Assembly: GCA_006386115.1 (NCBI GenBank)
Contig: VFIW01000004.1
Span: forward strand, 806,001 to 870,000
Reading direction: 5' to 3'
DNA length: 64,000 nucleotides
Origin: Globisporangium splendens
Lineage: Eukaryota > Oomycota > Peronosporomycetes > Pythiales > Pythiaceae
The translations under genes were made by a program, and so were the position numbers. Below are positions 10,080 through 21,234 of this stretch, in pieces. Position 1 is the stretch's first letter, and each line of letters opens with the position of its first letter. The notes under the pieces were generated by a model. The model was not told the origin of the DNA. It made no database searches and was given only the letters and a program-made list of their open reading frames with translations.

Positions 10080-11672
10080 ATCATTTCTGGTTTCGCTCTC
10101 GTTCCAGCAGTTGCTCATCGAGTTCCTCCACAGTCAGACGCAACAACAAGTAGTATCTATCTCCAATGAAGATCCTGTCGACATGCGCCGTCGCGATGGC
10201 GGCGATCGCCTTTGGCTTGCCCGCGGACCACGCTGCAGCTGACTACACCGTCACCGTGAAAGGCAAAGACGCTGCACTCACCCAGTGGGAAGGCTGGGGA
10301 ACGTCGCTCTGTTGGTGGGCCAACGAGTTTGGCGACCGTGCTGACATCGCCGACTTGCTCTTCACGTTGAACGGCAGCGTGAGTCTCACGAACGGCGCCT
10401 CGAACCTTCCAGCGCTCGGCTTCAACATCGCGCGATACAATATCGGTGGTAGTGGCAGCAACGTCGTCAACGACAATGGCAAGTCGGTCTCGATGAAGGC
10501 GTCCAAGGACATGCCAGCGTTCAAGACGATCCAGAGCTTCTGGCTCAACTGGTTCAACTCCGACCCAGCGTCGAGCAGTTGGAACTGGGCGGTGGACGCC
10601 AAGCAACGCACGATGCTGCAAGCTGCCAAGCGACGTGGCGCAAATCTGCTCGAGGCGTTCTCGAACTCGCCGCCTTGGTGGATGACCAACAACTACGCCA
10701 CCGCTGGTGCGGACAAAAAGGGAACGATCGACAACCTGCAGAGCTGGAACCACGAGCAGTTTGCAGTCTACCTCGCGACCGTCGTCAAGTATGCCAAGGA
10801 CAACTGGGGGATTACCTTCAACTATGTGGAGCCATTCAACGAGCCCATGGCCGAGTGGTGGGTGTACCCGAAAGCCCAAGAAGGATGTCACTTCACGCTT
10901 GCGACCCAGAACAGTGTCTTGAAGTACTTGCGTACGCACTTGGACCAGCGCGGGCTGCAGTCCATTGCCATCTCAGCCTCCGACGAGAACAATCCTCAGC
11001 AAGCCTACAACACGCTGAAGACCCTGTCGTCATCCGCCGATGTCATCAAGTCCTTCCAGAAAGTCAACACGCACGGCTACGACGGTCTGAAGCCATACCG
11101 AGGCACGTACCGTGGTCCACTGAAGACCTTAGCCCAACAAAACGGAAAGAAGCTCTGGGATTCCGAGTACGGCGAAGACGACGCAAGCGGACTCAGTCTC
11201 GCGGAGTCGATTGGTCTCGATATTAACGACATGGGCGTTTCTGCGTTCGTGTACTGGCAAGCACTGGATAGCGGAGCCTGGGGGTTGATCCAGTCAAACC
11301 CTGGCGACGTGTGGATCGGAGGACCAAACCCGAAGTACTACGTGCTGGCTCAATACTCGCGCCACATTCGCCCGGGCATGAAGATCATCAGTAGCGGTGG
11401 TGACAAGAAGACCGTGGTCGCATACGACGCTTCACGCAAGGTTCTCGTGATCGTGACTGTGAATACTGGTGCTGGTCAGACGATCAGTTATGATCTATCA
11501 TCATACACCTCCGTCGCTGGTCCTATCAAGGTCTGGAAAACCGAGACAAGTGGGACTGGCAGTCTGTACGCCCCATCGACGCTCGCAGCCTCAAGCAAAA
11601 GCTTTAAATCGGTTTTCACTGCCAAATCCGTTCAAACTTTTGAGATCCAAGGCGTGGTGCTATAGAGCAAGC
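10080..11672 (+). repeat. Duplicated GH30 gene tract, copy 1
   Basis: Nearly identical to 13932-15536. Identity begins at ATCATTTCTGG, 86 nt before the ATG, and stops 7 nt after the stop codon (TAGAGCAA); sequence outside shows no similarity. The C-terminal 300 nt contain short, clustered differences. Confidence 0.9.
10166..11665 (+). CDS. Secreted glycoside hydrolase family 30 (endo-beta-1,6-galactanase / glucanase-like), copy 1
   Basis: A 499-residue intronless protein. An N-terminal signal peptide (MKILSTCAVAMAAIAFG, cleaved about residue 25) sends it outside the cell. The fold follows GH30: GWGTSLCWWANEFG at the start of the barrel, NYVEPFNEP holding the acid/base Glu (about residue 226) and WDSEYGEDD holding the nucleophile Glu (about residue 334), then a C-terminal beta domain (residues about 400-499). 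The early Trp-rich stretch and lengths are closest to GH30 enzymes that cut beta-1,6-linked galactan or glucan, substrates found in plant arabinogalactan proteins or in oomycete and fungal walls; the exact substrate is inference. A near-identical paralog follows 2.3 kb downstream in the same orientation. A possible initiator (TCATTTCTGGTTT, 10081) sits at the very start of the duplicated tract. Confidence 0.9.
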   Translation: MKILSTCAVAMAAIAFGLPADHAAADYTVTVKGKDAALTQWEGWGTSLCWWANEFGDRADIADLLFTLNGSVSLTNGASNLPALGFNIARYNIGGSGSNVVNDNGKSVSMKASKDMPAFKTIQSFWLNWFNSDPASSSWNWAVDAKQRTMLQAAKRRGANLLEAFSNSPPWWMTNNYATAGADKKGTIDNLQSWNHEQFAVYLATVVKYAKDNWGITFNYVEPFNEPMAEWWVYPKAQEGCHFTLATQNSVLKYLRTHLDQRGLQSIAISASDENNPQQAYNTLKTLSSSADVIKSFQKVNTHGYDGLKPYRGTYRGPLKTLAQQNGKKLWDSEYGEDDASGLSLAESIGLDINDMGVSAFVYWQALDSGAWGLIQSNPGDVWIGGPNPKYYVLAQYSRHIRPGMKIISSGGDKKTVVAYDASRKVLVIVTVNTGAGQTISYDLSSYTSVAGPIKVWKTETSGTGSLYAPSTLAASSKSFKSVFTAKSVQTFEIQGVVL

Positions 11673-13931
11673 CGAAACAAGTTCGTCGTACACTGTTGGC
11701 GACCACAAAACACAATTCAGTCGTACTGTGCAACTGCAATTCATTTCGTATTCGCAAATATACAAGTTTTTGCGAATTTTGGCATCGTCGTTGGTGCCTT
11801 GAGCGTTCTTGTAGATAATGTAGTAGACCTCGATGTCAAATTGCTTCCATCAAGCGGCCGCCGATGTCTTCCAGTTCCGCGACGAGAGTGCACCGTTGGA
11901 ACGTCTCGACAGTGGGGGTCAAGTGCCACGACAGAAGTAGCTTCACCATGAGCACCTGTCAGCGCACTGGTGGCGCCAAGAGCTATGTGGGTGCTTTCTC
12001 TCTTCTTAGTGTCGCATCTCCTTCCATTCCCATACAGGATAGTATTGACTCGGTAGCCAAAGAGGTACATAAACCTAGCGGACGCGTCAAGTAGCGTGAG
12101 CCTAAGGCTGCACGATGTGAATACCGATCACTTATTTGTTATACGCGCACTGTCCGTCAGATCCACTACATCGCTCCGCTCCTGTTGCCTAAGCGAGCGA
12201 GACGTGGTTGCATGTTGTCTAGTAATATTCGATCCACTGACGCGGCTCCAACGATTTGACTGTGTGTGATGCATTGTGTGTTTCCACCCCATACAAATCG
12301 GGCGAGAGTGTCCAATTCTACAGTGGGCTCAACGCGCTGGAAATGTGGTCGGCGAATTTGAATGAAATGGTTTCTACTTGCCAGGGAAACTTTGGGTTTC
12401 GTGCACCAGAGTAATTTTCTCAGGGGGTATCATTGTCACCAAAGACACTATTGGGATGACTTGGTATTTGTGTTTTCGAAGCTGAGATGATGTAGGGATA
12501 ATCAATCGTGGCGTGTGAAAAGAAGCACCTAGAATGCGAGTCTCTGCCTCATCGTGGTTGCTGGTGGCAAAAGCAGGGGCACCGATTTTGGGATTATCTG
12601 AGACAGAAGCATAATAAAACCCAGCTTTGCGTTTGTCGTCTGCGTTATTTTGCAACTGTGCAGCGCAGCTGCGTGTGTGGAACTTTGGTATTTTTTTGCG
12701 GCTGATTCGCATCCCATGAACTTTGCAATAAAGTGGGCGTGAGTGTGCAACACAGATGCAGCGGCGTCTTTAGTGACGAGTGACTTGTTTGAGGTCCAAC
12801 TTGTGGAATATCCTCCTCTGGATAGACGCTCGTGTTGCAGGAGATGGCGAAAAAACATCACCATCCAACTTGCGAAGTATCACGTGACGTTGATACCCTG
12901 TGACGAATCGTTTGGGAGGATTGCAGATGTGGATTTGTAAGCGGACGAATCGTTTCGGAAGGCACTGCGCGTCAGCTGTCTGCTGCTGCAAGATTGCTTC
13001 GCAATAAATGTGCACCGTAAACAATTCAAGCGTCAAGCCGAAAGGGTACAATCAAAGCCAATTGCCCCTCCCTATGTACACACCGCATTGCCGAGTCACT
13101 GCAGCAGTGTTTCTTCGCTTTGAGTCTGCTGTTTGACCTCAACAGAGCAATGTAGAGTTCAATCAAGTGACACATGTTATTTAACCGTGTGTAGTGTCAA
13201 TACGGAAGTGCCCTTTTGGGCATACTGGCTCAAGCAGACCAATTCAATCCACGACTTTTTTGCATTGTCAATGTCACCGTGCTTGTCGTCGTTGTCTTGA
13301 TCCCTGGTCAGCGATGCATGTTGTGTCTTTCATGTCACCCATTTCGAGTGATGCCAGATAATGCTTTGCACCCGAGAGCCCTCTGAAAACCATGCTCAAC
13401 TTCCAATAATCAGATGCGTCGCCGCTCCAAAAGCTCCTCATCGTCACTTGTTTGTTCAGCAACGTGCTACTCATAGAGTTTGCCAACTCGCGCATTCGCT
13501 TTCAGCAGCTGTGGAGGTTTGTAATACTGACGAGATTGTGAGTTTGTACAAAAACGGCGGCTAGAAGCAAGCCAAGAGCTTCTTCAAGACAGAGTCACAA
13601 TCACAACAGCCCTAGACTGTGTTGCGGACAGCGAAACAAAGTCGCCCCAACTTTCGATTCCCCACTTGAAATATGATGCACTGCAGTCGCTGGAATCAAC
13701 ACAAATCGCTTTTTTTTCATCAACAGAAGGGACTCATGTCACATCACAGGAGTGACTCTTTGGCAAGCAAACCCCAGATTGACTCATCAAAGATATGCGC
13801 CGAGTGCGCTGCGCGCCAATCTTGTCAGAGGTACGGAACATCCTGAGTCCCATCTTTCTTTGAGAATCTACAAGTCCACTGCGTTGTCGTTTGGTCGTAC
13901 TCATCCTCCTGGCCGGTTGACAGGGGATTCA
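11673..13931. other. Spacer between the two GH30 genes
   Basis: About 2.26 kb without a convincing coding region, RNA gene or known repeat on either strand. It shares nothing visible with the sequences flanking the outer sides of the GH30 pair. Confidence 0.6.
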
Positions 13932-15536
13932 ATCATTTCTGGTTTCGCTCTCGTTCCAGCAGTTGCTCATCGAGTTCCTCCACAGTCAGACGCAACAACA
14001 AGTAGTATCTATCTCCAATGAAGATCCTGTCGACATGCGCCGTCGCGATGGCGGCGATCGCCTTTGGCTTGCCCGCGGACCACGCTGCAGCTGACTACAC
14101 CGTCACCGTGAAAGGCAAAGACGCTGCACTCACCCAGTGGGAAGGCTGGGGAACGTCGCTCTGTTGGTGGGCCAACGAGTTTGGCGACCGTGCTGACATC
14201 GCCGACTTGCTCTTCACGTTGAACGGCAGCGTGAGTCTCACGAACGGCGCCTCGAACCTTCCAGCGCTCGGCTTCAACATCGCGCGATACAATATCGGTG
14301 GTAGTGGCAGCAACGTCGTCAACGACAATGGCAAGTCGGTCTCGATGAAGGCGTCCAAGGACATGCCAGCGTTCAAGACGATCCAGAGCTTCTGGCTCAA
14401 CTGGTTCAACTCCGACCCAGCGTCGAGCAGTTGGAACTGGGCGGTGGACGCCAAGCAACGCACGATGCTGCAAGCTGCCAAGCGACGTGGCGCAAATCTG
14501 CTCGAGGCGTTCTCGAACTCGCCGCCTTGGTGGATGACCAACAACTACGCCACCGCTGGTGCGGACAAAAAGGGAACGATCGACAACCTGCAGAGCTGGA
14601 ACCACGAGCAGTTTGCAGTCTACCTCGCGACCGTCGTCAAGTATGCCAAGGACAACTGGGGGATTACCTTCAACTATGTGGAGCCATTCAACGAGCCCAT
14701 GGCCGAGTGGTGGGTGTACCCGAAAGCCCAAGAAGGATGTCACTTCACGCTTGCGACCCAGAACAGTGTCTTGAAGTACTTGCGTACGCACTTGGACCAG
14801 CGCGGGCTGCAGTCCATTGCCATCTCAGCCTCCGACGAGAACAATCCTCAGCAAGCCTACAACACGCTGAAGACCCTGTCGTCATCCGCCGATGTCATCA
14901 AGTCCTTCCAGAAAGTCAACACGCACGGCTACGACGGTCTGAAGCCATACCGAGGCACGTACCGTGGTCCACTGAAGACCTTAGCCCAACAAAACGGAAA
15001 GAAGCTCTGGGATTCCGAGTACGGCGAAGACGACGCAAGCGGACTCAGTCTCGCGGAGTCGATTGGTCTCGATATTAACGACATGGGCGTTTCTGCGTTC
15101 GTGTATTGGCAAGCACTGGATAGCGGAGCCTGGGGGTTGATCCAGTCAAACCCTGGCGACGTGTGGATCGGAGGACCAAACCCGAAGTACTACGTGCTGG
15201 CTCAATACTCGCGCCACATTCGCCCGGGCATGAAGATCATCAGTAGCGGCGGTGACAAGAAGACCGTGGTCGCATACGACGCTTCACGCAAGGTTCTCGT
15301 GATCGTGACTGTGAACACTGATACGATTCCTCTGACGATCAGTTATGATCTATCATCATACACCTCCGTCGCTGGTCCTATCAAGGTCTGGAAAACCGAG
15401 ACAAGTGGGACTGGCGACCTGTACCGATCGTCGACGCTTGATGACAAGTACAGATCGAACAAGTACTTTGAATCGGTTTTCACTGCCAAATCCGTTCAAA
15501 CTTTTGAGATCCAAGGCGTGGTGCTATAGAGCAAAA
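13932..15536 (+). repeat. Duplicated GH30 gene tract, copy 2
   Basis: Counterpart of 10080-11672, shifted by 3852 nt. It is 12 nt longer because of small insertions in the C-terminal coding part. Confidence 0.9.
14018..15529 (+). CDS. Secreted glycoside hydrolase family 30, copy 2
   Basis: A 503-residue paralog of the gene at 10166, identical in protein sequence through residue about 430, including signal peptide, acid/base NEP and nucleophile SEYGE motifs. DNA differences in that part are few and silent (for example TAC/TAT near 15106, GGT/GGC near 15250). Differences then cluster in two C-terminal loops: TGAGQ in copy 1 is TDTIPL here, and GSLYAPSTLAASSKSFK is GDLYRSSTLDDKYRSNKYFE. These are amino-acid changes with small indels, lying in the beta-sandwich domain rather than the active site. 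The pattern suggests recent duplication or gene conversion of the catalytic part with divergence of surface loops. Expected location is extracellular, as for copy 1. Confidence 0.9.
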   Translation: MKILSTCAVAMAAIAFGLPADHAAADYTVTVKGKDAALTQWEGWGTSLCWWANEFGDRADIADLLFTLNGSVSLTNGASNLPALGFNIARYNIGGSGSNVVNDNGKSVSMKASKDMPAFKTIQSFWLNWFNSDPASSSWNWAVDAKQRTMLQAAKRRGANLLEAFSNSPPWWMTNNYATAGADKKGTIDNLQSWNHEQFAVYLATVVKYAKDNWGITFNYVEPFNEPMAEWWVYPKAQEGCHFTLATQNSVLKYLRTHLDQRGLQSIAISASDENNPQQAYNTLKTLSSSADVIKSFQKVNTHGYDGLKPYRGTYRGPLKTLAQQNGKKLWDSEYGEDDASGLSLAESIGLDINDMGVSAFVYWQALDSGAWGLIQSNPGDVWIGGPNPKYYVLAQYSRHIRPGMKIISSGGDKKTVVAYDASRKVLVIVTVNTDTIPLTISYDLSSYTSVAGPIKVWKTETSGTGDLYRSSTLDDKYRSNKYFESVFTAKSVQTFEIQGVVL

Positions 15537-15661
15537 TGAGCAGAATGAGTTTGTTAATGTGACTCGCAGAATATAAAACTTCATCACCTGTAACGAAGTG
15601 ATCAACAAATTGAATTCGTGCCTGCAAGCATGTCGTGTTCGCGCTTGGTCGTTTCCATCAT

Positions 15662-18600
15662 TCAAGGGTCTTCGGTGTGATACTCCATTGAACAAGCCTC
15701 ATTTTCTATCTGCTTTTTGGTTGTCTTCGTCAAGACTGGTAGCCTCCGAGTGCCTCTTCGCATATTTACCGTGACCCTGTAATGTGGCAATGTGAGTATT
15801 TTTTGAACAGTGAGAGTATCCAACTCTTCCTTCGCAAAATCCAAGTCATTACCACCCTCATATTACTGCTGTGCAAACGAACTCGAGGAATACTTGTAGT
15901 TCGTACTCAAAACCTTATTGATTTGTTCGGAAATCTCCATCGGCAGGTGCTGGTCAACTTTTGTGGTCGCCGTATTTGAGTTGTCTGGTATCATTGCGCT
16001 CTGTTGTTTCGCCATTTTGTGACCCCACAAAGGTTTCACAAGACTCATTTTGGCACGTTCGTAGCGGGGCACGAAAGGTAAGAATCCACAACACGTTGGA
16101 TCACGCATTCGATACAGCTTGTGATGGATTCAGCATCGATGTCCGGACTATAATTCGCATCAGCTTGGCTTTCTGATCAAGGCAGGAAGCGAGAGTCGTC
16201 TCTCGCAATAACGCATTGAGCAACTACAACGGCATCTAGCGTCAGCTCCACTGCAGCCGGGATATCTTCAGCAACTGAGATCAACTGTTCTTGGGTTTGA
16301 GGCGAAGACATAAGAGCATACCCTTCCGAAACATCCATAACGCTACGATGGGATGATAAGTTCTGCTGCTCAGCCGAAACTTGAACTGTTGCACCCATAA
16401 TGCATTCTTGTCGAGGCTCTAGCAGCAAATTTTGCACTGGATGTGTGCTACTCGCCAATTTCATCGCAGCATCAACGATCGATTGAATGACCGCTTCAAT
16501 AGCCTGCTCCATAAAAGCCGTGTACTTACTTGTAGGTTCGGGCTTGATTGTAGTGACATGCTTTATTGCTTTCCTCTTTGCATCATCGGATGGTGTTAGC
16601 GCTGATTTGTCTTTCACGGTCAATGAGCGCACAACTGCAGATCTTGAGAGTTCTTCCAAAAGAGCGCGAACAAAAATCAGCAAATTCAAGTGCACCCTTC
16701 GAATTTCAGCGGAAAGCTCGTCTTCATTCGTCATGGCGACGCGATCAGTTTCAAGAATTTGCCGATAAATGCTGTCTTTGACCGCATTTCGAGCTGCCTT
16801 GGCGATCTCATACGAAGCAACAGAAGCATGATACCGCGAAAGTACGTCTTCTTCAACCATTTGTCTCGATTCCGGTACATTTGATGCAGCTTCAGACTTC
16901 CAACGACGCTTTTCTAGCAACCACTTTGCATCGCGTCAAAACCCCTGACCATTTGATTTTCTTCACTTTGCTCCCAATGTAGACGTGCCAACCGCTGCCG
17001 CCCACTTTCTCTCCGACGATAAACTTTGATCACAAACGGCTTGACACGTTTGCGATCACAAAGGATCGGGGCTCCGGCGTTGTATTCTCTCACTTGGTCA
17101 AAATGGGTGCGCAAAAACTGAGACACTGGTTCCCATTGCCACCATGGCTTGGAAAGCCTTTCACCGATCGAACCATCGGATTTCGAATCTTGTGAACGCA
17201 CGTCGTGGCACGATACAACAATAAAAGTTGCGCCAGGTTTAAGACACCGAAAGACTTCGTGTAGTATTCGATGCAGATCGTCACATTTACAATCGTCGGC
17301 AGACTCGCAAATGCAGTTTGAAGCCACCAAGTCCAGCATCGCTTTGCTGAAGATGCAATCGAAAAACCTGTCGGGGAACTTGATTTCCGTCGCATCCATT
17401 TCATAGAAACGGACAGATTCTTGCAACTCGGCACACTGATCTCGCTGGCATTGGATTTTGGCTGGAGCAATATCGATGCCACGCACACGGTTGTATCCAT
17501 GCAGTACTAGCTCTTTGCAAATCTTCGACGTCCCACACCCGATGTCCAAAAACGTACTTTGGCGACGTGGCACATACTCATCAAAAACCCCACACAGCTC
17601 GTCAAACTTGATAAACATCTCTTCGTTCTCGTTTATAAAAGTTTGCTGCGCCGTAGTTGCTTCTGTTTGCCATGGCGTGTGCAACTGGAATCTTCGTTTC
17701 TTGAGATTGCGCGTACTAGGTTTCTCCTCGCAACCGCGCTCCATTCGTAGAAATTCTTGATCACGTTTCTCTGAAACTGTTGCTGGTGCATAAGCCTTCA
17801 CGTATTCTTCCTCCGCCCAATACAGTGGGTAAACAGAAGCGGCTGATCCCAAATACGCACAATTCACCTGTGAACCTTCCTGTGACGAAATAGTCGGAAC
17901 ATTCTCAATCAATCAATCGCGGAGAGGCAAGCTCGCAACCCTCGGACTGAGCATTGAATGAACTGATAGAGCTGAGTGAATCGCCATCAGGGTCTAAATC
18001 CTCGACGCTCGCAGAAAGCTCGCCTCCTCTCTCAGTGCTAGCAGCAACACTGCGGTCTTCGATACTTGATTGGCTGCTCTCACTGATACTGTGCTTGCTA
18101 GAGATCGACCTTGAGCTTGCGACTCCGTGCCACACAGACACCATGTTTACGCCCATGGCGAAACGGCTCGTTACATCGACTAATAGAGGGTCTAGATCAC
18201 ATATGGGTCGCTGAGGCGCGATGTCAGGATAGTCCCATGACAGGGATCTTGCCGGCGAAGCGGATGAACAACACTGCGACTCGAGAGCCGAATTCAAGGA
18301 GAGAGACGACACATTTGAGTCAGAGGACGTGTCCACATCCTGATTTAAGAGCTGCTCCACATACGGCTCCATCGCTTCAATGTCGCTGTTTTGTAGTCGC
18401 TGAACAGCTTCATAATCTGTTGGGGACAGATTTGAGTCTGCATTGCCATAGTGAAGTACTGTAGTGTCTTCAACCGCGCACTCATCGTCATCTTGTTCTT
18501 CATCTTGATTTCCGGTCACGGGCAACTCCCAAGCTCCAACTGCACTCTTGCGATGCTTTGGCGGCGTTTCTCCATTATCAGTGCACACCACGTTCCCACG

Positions 18601-18831
18601 TGACCACGACTCAGTCTCTTTCTCCTCATATCCGTCACCCCGCTCACCGAAAGAGCCCATCACAAATTCAGGAAGACTATCTCCGCTCTCGCATTCGCTC
18701 GTCCCGCAAGCGCAACCCAGGTCATGCGAATCGAGCGCTACTGACGTCTTTTCGTATAATCTGGCGACGAGTCGAGCTGGTTGCTGTTTGTGGCATCTGA
18801 ACGCGTCGTCGACTCGAACGCGCGGCGGCTT
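15662..18831 (-). pseudogene. SAM-dependent methyltransferase gene, multiply disrupted
   Basis: A minus-strand coding signal runs about 3.2 kb through several frames. The first part is open from 18831 (Met-Met at 18663) to TGA at 17905 and is Ser/Asp/Glu-rich and disordered. The next frame (17911-16914) holds a class I methyltransferase: FLDIGCGTSKI (SAM motif I), VRGIDIAP, MDATEIKFPDRFFDCIFSK, and FRCLKPGATFIVVS, closest in style to METTL13/EEF1A-lysine methyltransferase-like proteins. A third frame (16920-16177) is helical, and the coding signal continues past its TGA (SESQADANYSPDIDAES...) and, after another shift near 16060, to 15662 with an internal TAA at 15863. So two nonsense codons and at least three frame changes are present. 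The first change is a four-base slip in a (GATT)3 run at 17905-17918. No frames shorter than about 60 codons remain between lesions, so decay looks fairly recent. Confidence 0.7.
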
Positions 18832-19207
18832 CTATGGCGCGGAGCGACGCGTTCAGCGGAGCCGCGCGCATCTACAGAGACACTCGGGCGCATCTCGGTC
18901 GTCCACATCAGGCGTCGAGTGGGTCCGTTCTACCGCCAGAAGCAGAAGGACTCGCGCCATTCAGACGCACATGAGCTCCACCTTTTCTCGACGCGCTGTT
19001 TCTCACTGAGGCAATCGAAAATGGACAATCAGTACCTTTGTTGCTGTCTAACTTGATATAACCCAGTTGTCCAATGGGTTTGTCCCATTTGAAATGGATG
19101 GGTTGATGGGTCGGTGGGTTTAGAGAGAGGAAACAAACCCGCTTCACCCGTTTGACATCTTCCCAAAACCTTGACGACCAACATTCCGATGCTACGTCAA
19201 GGGAATA
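18832..19207. other. Intergenic region between divergent genes
   Basis: Lies between the methyltransferase pseudogene (minus) and the kinase gene (plus), and so probably contained both promoters. On the minus strand a frame begins at an ATG near 18960 (MARVLLLLAVERTHSTPD) in phase with the pseudogene but interrupted by TGA and TAG near 18832-18860; this could be a decayed N-terminus or chance. Confidence 0.45.
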
Positions 19208-19223
19208 GCTCATTCCAATTGGG
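19208..19223 (+). promoter_or_regulatory. Oomycete core promoter (initiator type)
   Basis: GCTCATTCCAATTGGG matches GCTCATTYYNCAWTTT closely and lies 60 nt before the kinase ATG. Confidence 0.7.
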
Positions 19224-19267
19224 TCACTCTGGGCTCACTTCCAGTTCCTCGACAGACCCTGCAGCCG

Positions 19268-20518
19268 ATGACAGCGACGCGCGCCACCTCCGGCTCCACG
19301 GCCCTCGCGGCCGTGAAGGCCATCCCGCCCAGACCGGACCTGCTCACCATCGAGTTCCTGCACGGCATCCTGCAGCCAGGTATGGGCTCGGACGCGCTTT
19401 TCCGCGTCGAGCGCTTCGAATGGAGCCCCATGGAAATCGGTGTGATCTCGGAAGTGGTCTCCCTGAAAGTGTTTCTGCGCTACGAAGAAGGAAGTAAAGA
19501 GCACGCGACGCACGTGGAGAAGCACCTCGTCGCGAAGTTTCTGCGCCCGGAATTCCCATTTGAGAGCATGTTTCTCGTTGAATCCAAGTTTTATGCGGAA
19601 TTCGCCAACTTTTCCAGCATGTCGTCGTCGAAGTCAGCGAAGCTCCCGTTTGCTGTCCCGACTCCGGTCTTCACATCGAGTGTGTTAATTGTACTGGAAC
19701 GAGTGGACGCTGTTCAAACCTTCACGTGCATTCAGGGATGCCCATCGGATCGAATCTCAATGCTGGTCAAGAAGTTAGCGCAACTGCACGGTCGCTTTTG
19801 GGATCACGATGGCGAGGGGTTAGCCGTACCAGCGGGCATTGGCAGTGGCCTCACTGGCGAAGCAAAGAGAGCGCAGTTTCCAGGTCTGTGGTCTGCATAT
19901 CTGGATGACATTCCGCTTGGAAATACCGAGAAAGAACGATTGACGACACTATGTCAGCGTCTGAGCGCCAATCCAGAGCTCCTTGAAAGTGTGCACAATG
20001 CAGTGGAAGGCGATCCTTCGACGCTGATTCACGGCGACTACCATGTTGCAAATATCCTGTTCCCCACCGCTCCATCAGATCCAACGGTGTGGCTTCTTGA
20101 TTGGGCTACGTGCGGCAAAGGGAACCCGATGCGAGATCTTGCGTTCTTTTTCATTGTCAGTGTGGCAGAGCAAGATCGGCGTGAGCAAGAGAGCGCCAGT
20201 TTGCAGTTGTATCGTGACGTGGTGGCCATGGAGAGCCCGGAGGCGGCGACGCTCACGCTTGATGAGTGGAGGCGCCACTACCGAATCTGCGTGTTAAACC
20301 AGTTCTTGATCCTCGTTGTGTATGACCATCTGAGCAAGCACCTCGCCGCAAACGCCAAGACAGAGAAGCTGCGGAACGAACTGGACGCGCATTTTCGAAA
20401 AGTGAATCTGCGTGCATGCTTCTCGGTGCTCGACAATATCGATGCAGATGCATTGGACTCGCTTGTGATTGCCAGTCAGAAGTCGCAATCGAGTGGCGAA
20501 GGTAGCTGCAGCTTGTAA
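19268..20518 (+). CDS. Aminoglycoside/choline-kinase-like phosphotransferase (APH/EcKL superfamily)
   Basis: A 416-residue intronless protein of the protein-kinase-like small-molecule kinase group. The catalytic loop is LIHGDYHVANILF (about residues 253-265, with the HGD Asp and the following Asn) and the metal-binding Asp is in LLDWATCGKGNPMRDLAFFF (about 275-295). An N-lobe Lys is plausible in HLVAKFLRPEFPFE. The spacing and the HGD...N...D layout fit APH, choline/ethanolamine kinase-like and ecdysteroid-kinase-like (CHK) proteins, which phosphorylate hydroxyls of small molecules; the substrate cannot be told. No signal peptide or membrane segment is seen, so a cytosolic enzyme is expected. 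The start is supported by the core promoter 60 nt upstream. The methyltransferase pseudogene lies divergently upstream. Confidence 0.85.
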   Translation: MTATRATSGSTALAAVKAIPPRPDLLTIEFLHGILQPGMGSDALFRVERFEWSPMEIGVISEVVSLKVFLRYEEGSKEHATHVEKHLVAKFLRPEFPFESMFLVESKFYAEFANFSSMSSSKSAKLPFAVPTPVFTSSVLIVLERVDAVQTFTCIQGCPSDRISMLVKKLAQLHGRFWDHDGEGLAVPAGIGSGLTGEAKRAQFPGLWSAYLDDIPLGNTEKERLTTLCQRLSANPELLESVHNAVEGDPSTLIHGDYHVANILFPTAPSDPTVWLLDWATCGKGNPMRDLAFFFIVSVAEQDRREQESASLQLYRDVVAMESPEAATLTLDEWRRHYRICVLNQFLILVVYDHLSKHLAANAKTEKLRNELDAHFRKVNLRACFSVLDNIDADALDSLVIASQKSQSSGEGSCSL

Positions 20519-21234
20519 ATGGACCAACGATACATAGCAACATATTTCAAAGTTGCAACTCGTGGCCAAGCATTTTCCGTTGTCCATCTCGGTTCCACTG
20601 ACGCAGGTTCTGTCGTAGAGTTCATGTTTCTATAGCGAGCATGAGCGTCTCAAACAGACCTGGAGTTGAAGCGAGGCTTGAAGTCGAAATGGTGAAGTGC
20701 GGCGAGAGCGTAAGCAACGGGTAATGCTAGAACTGACGACACAGAGTGACATCACTCAGTTCCGTTCATTCTCCCATTTGTAGAGCAGCCGTTGCATCAG
20801 AACAGAGTGACACAGGGATCATAAAGTGGATTTGCTCCTTATGAGACCTGAGAACTTGGTTTGATCGAGGCCAAGGAGCAGCATCCATCGCCGAACACGG
20901 ATCCTTGGTGGCCAGTAGAGGCGCAACACCAGCATCTTCTGCCGAGAGACACAGCAGCATGCCCACGAGTCGTCAGCAAAGCCACTCGGAGGTGACCAAA
21001 CTGGTCGTCCAAGGTTCATTGATCAACGGTTGTGCGAGTGACCATCACTCAAAGCGTCCATCCAGATAAAGACCCGATTTGAGAAAAATGGTTTTAAATG
21101 AATCTCACATCAATCCTCAGCCGCAAAACTGTTGCCAGAGTGAGGTGCAGGTTGAAGATCCCACAAACAGTGTGGCCCACCCAATGTTCGGGCCGAGATG
21201 GGGCTGTCCGCTCTGCCGTTCGCTTCTCTTTGCT
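20519..21234. other. Intergenic region, no gene seen
   Basis: 3' flank of the kinase and 5' flank of the first ceramide synthase copy. No coding or structural feature stands out. It is unrelated to the sequence preceding the second ceramide synthase copy. Confidence 0.6.

Noticed and set aside
10157..10939. A 260-codon open frame on the minus strand opposite the GH30 gene (and its twin at 14009-14791)
   Set aside because: It mirrors the GC-rich third positions of the sense gene, has no family features and is identical in both copies only because the sense genes are.
16914..16920. A short intron joining the methyltransferase frame to the next minus-strand frame
   Set aside because: Tested GT-AG pairs gave introns too short (about 26 nt) or the wrong phase (61 nt), so a frameshift is the simpler reading.
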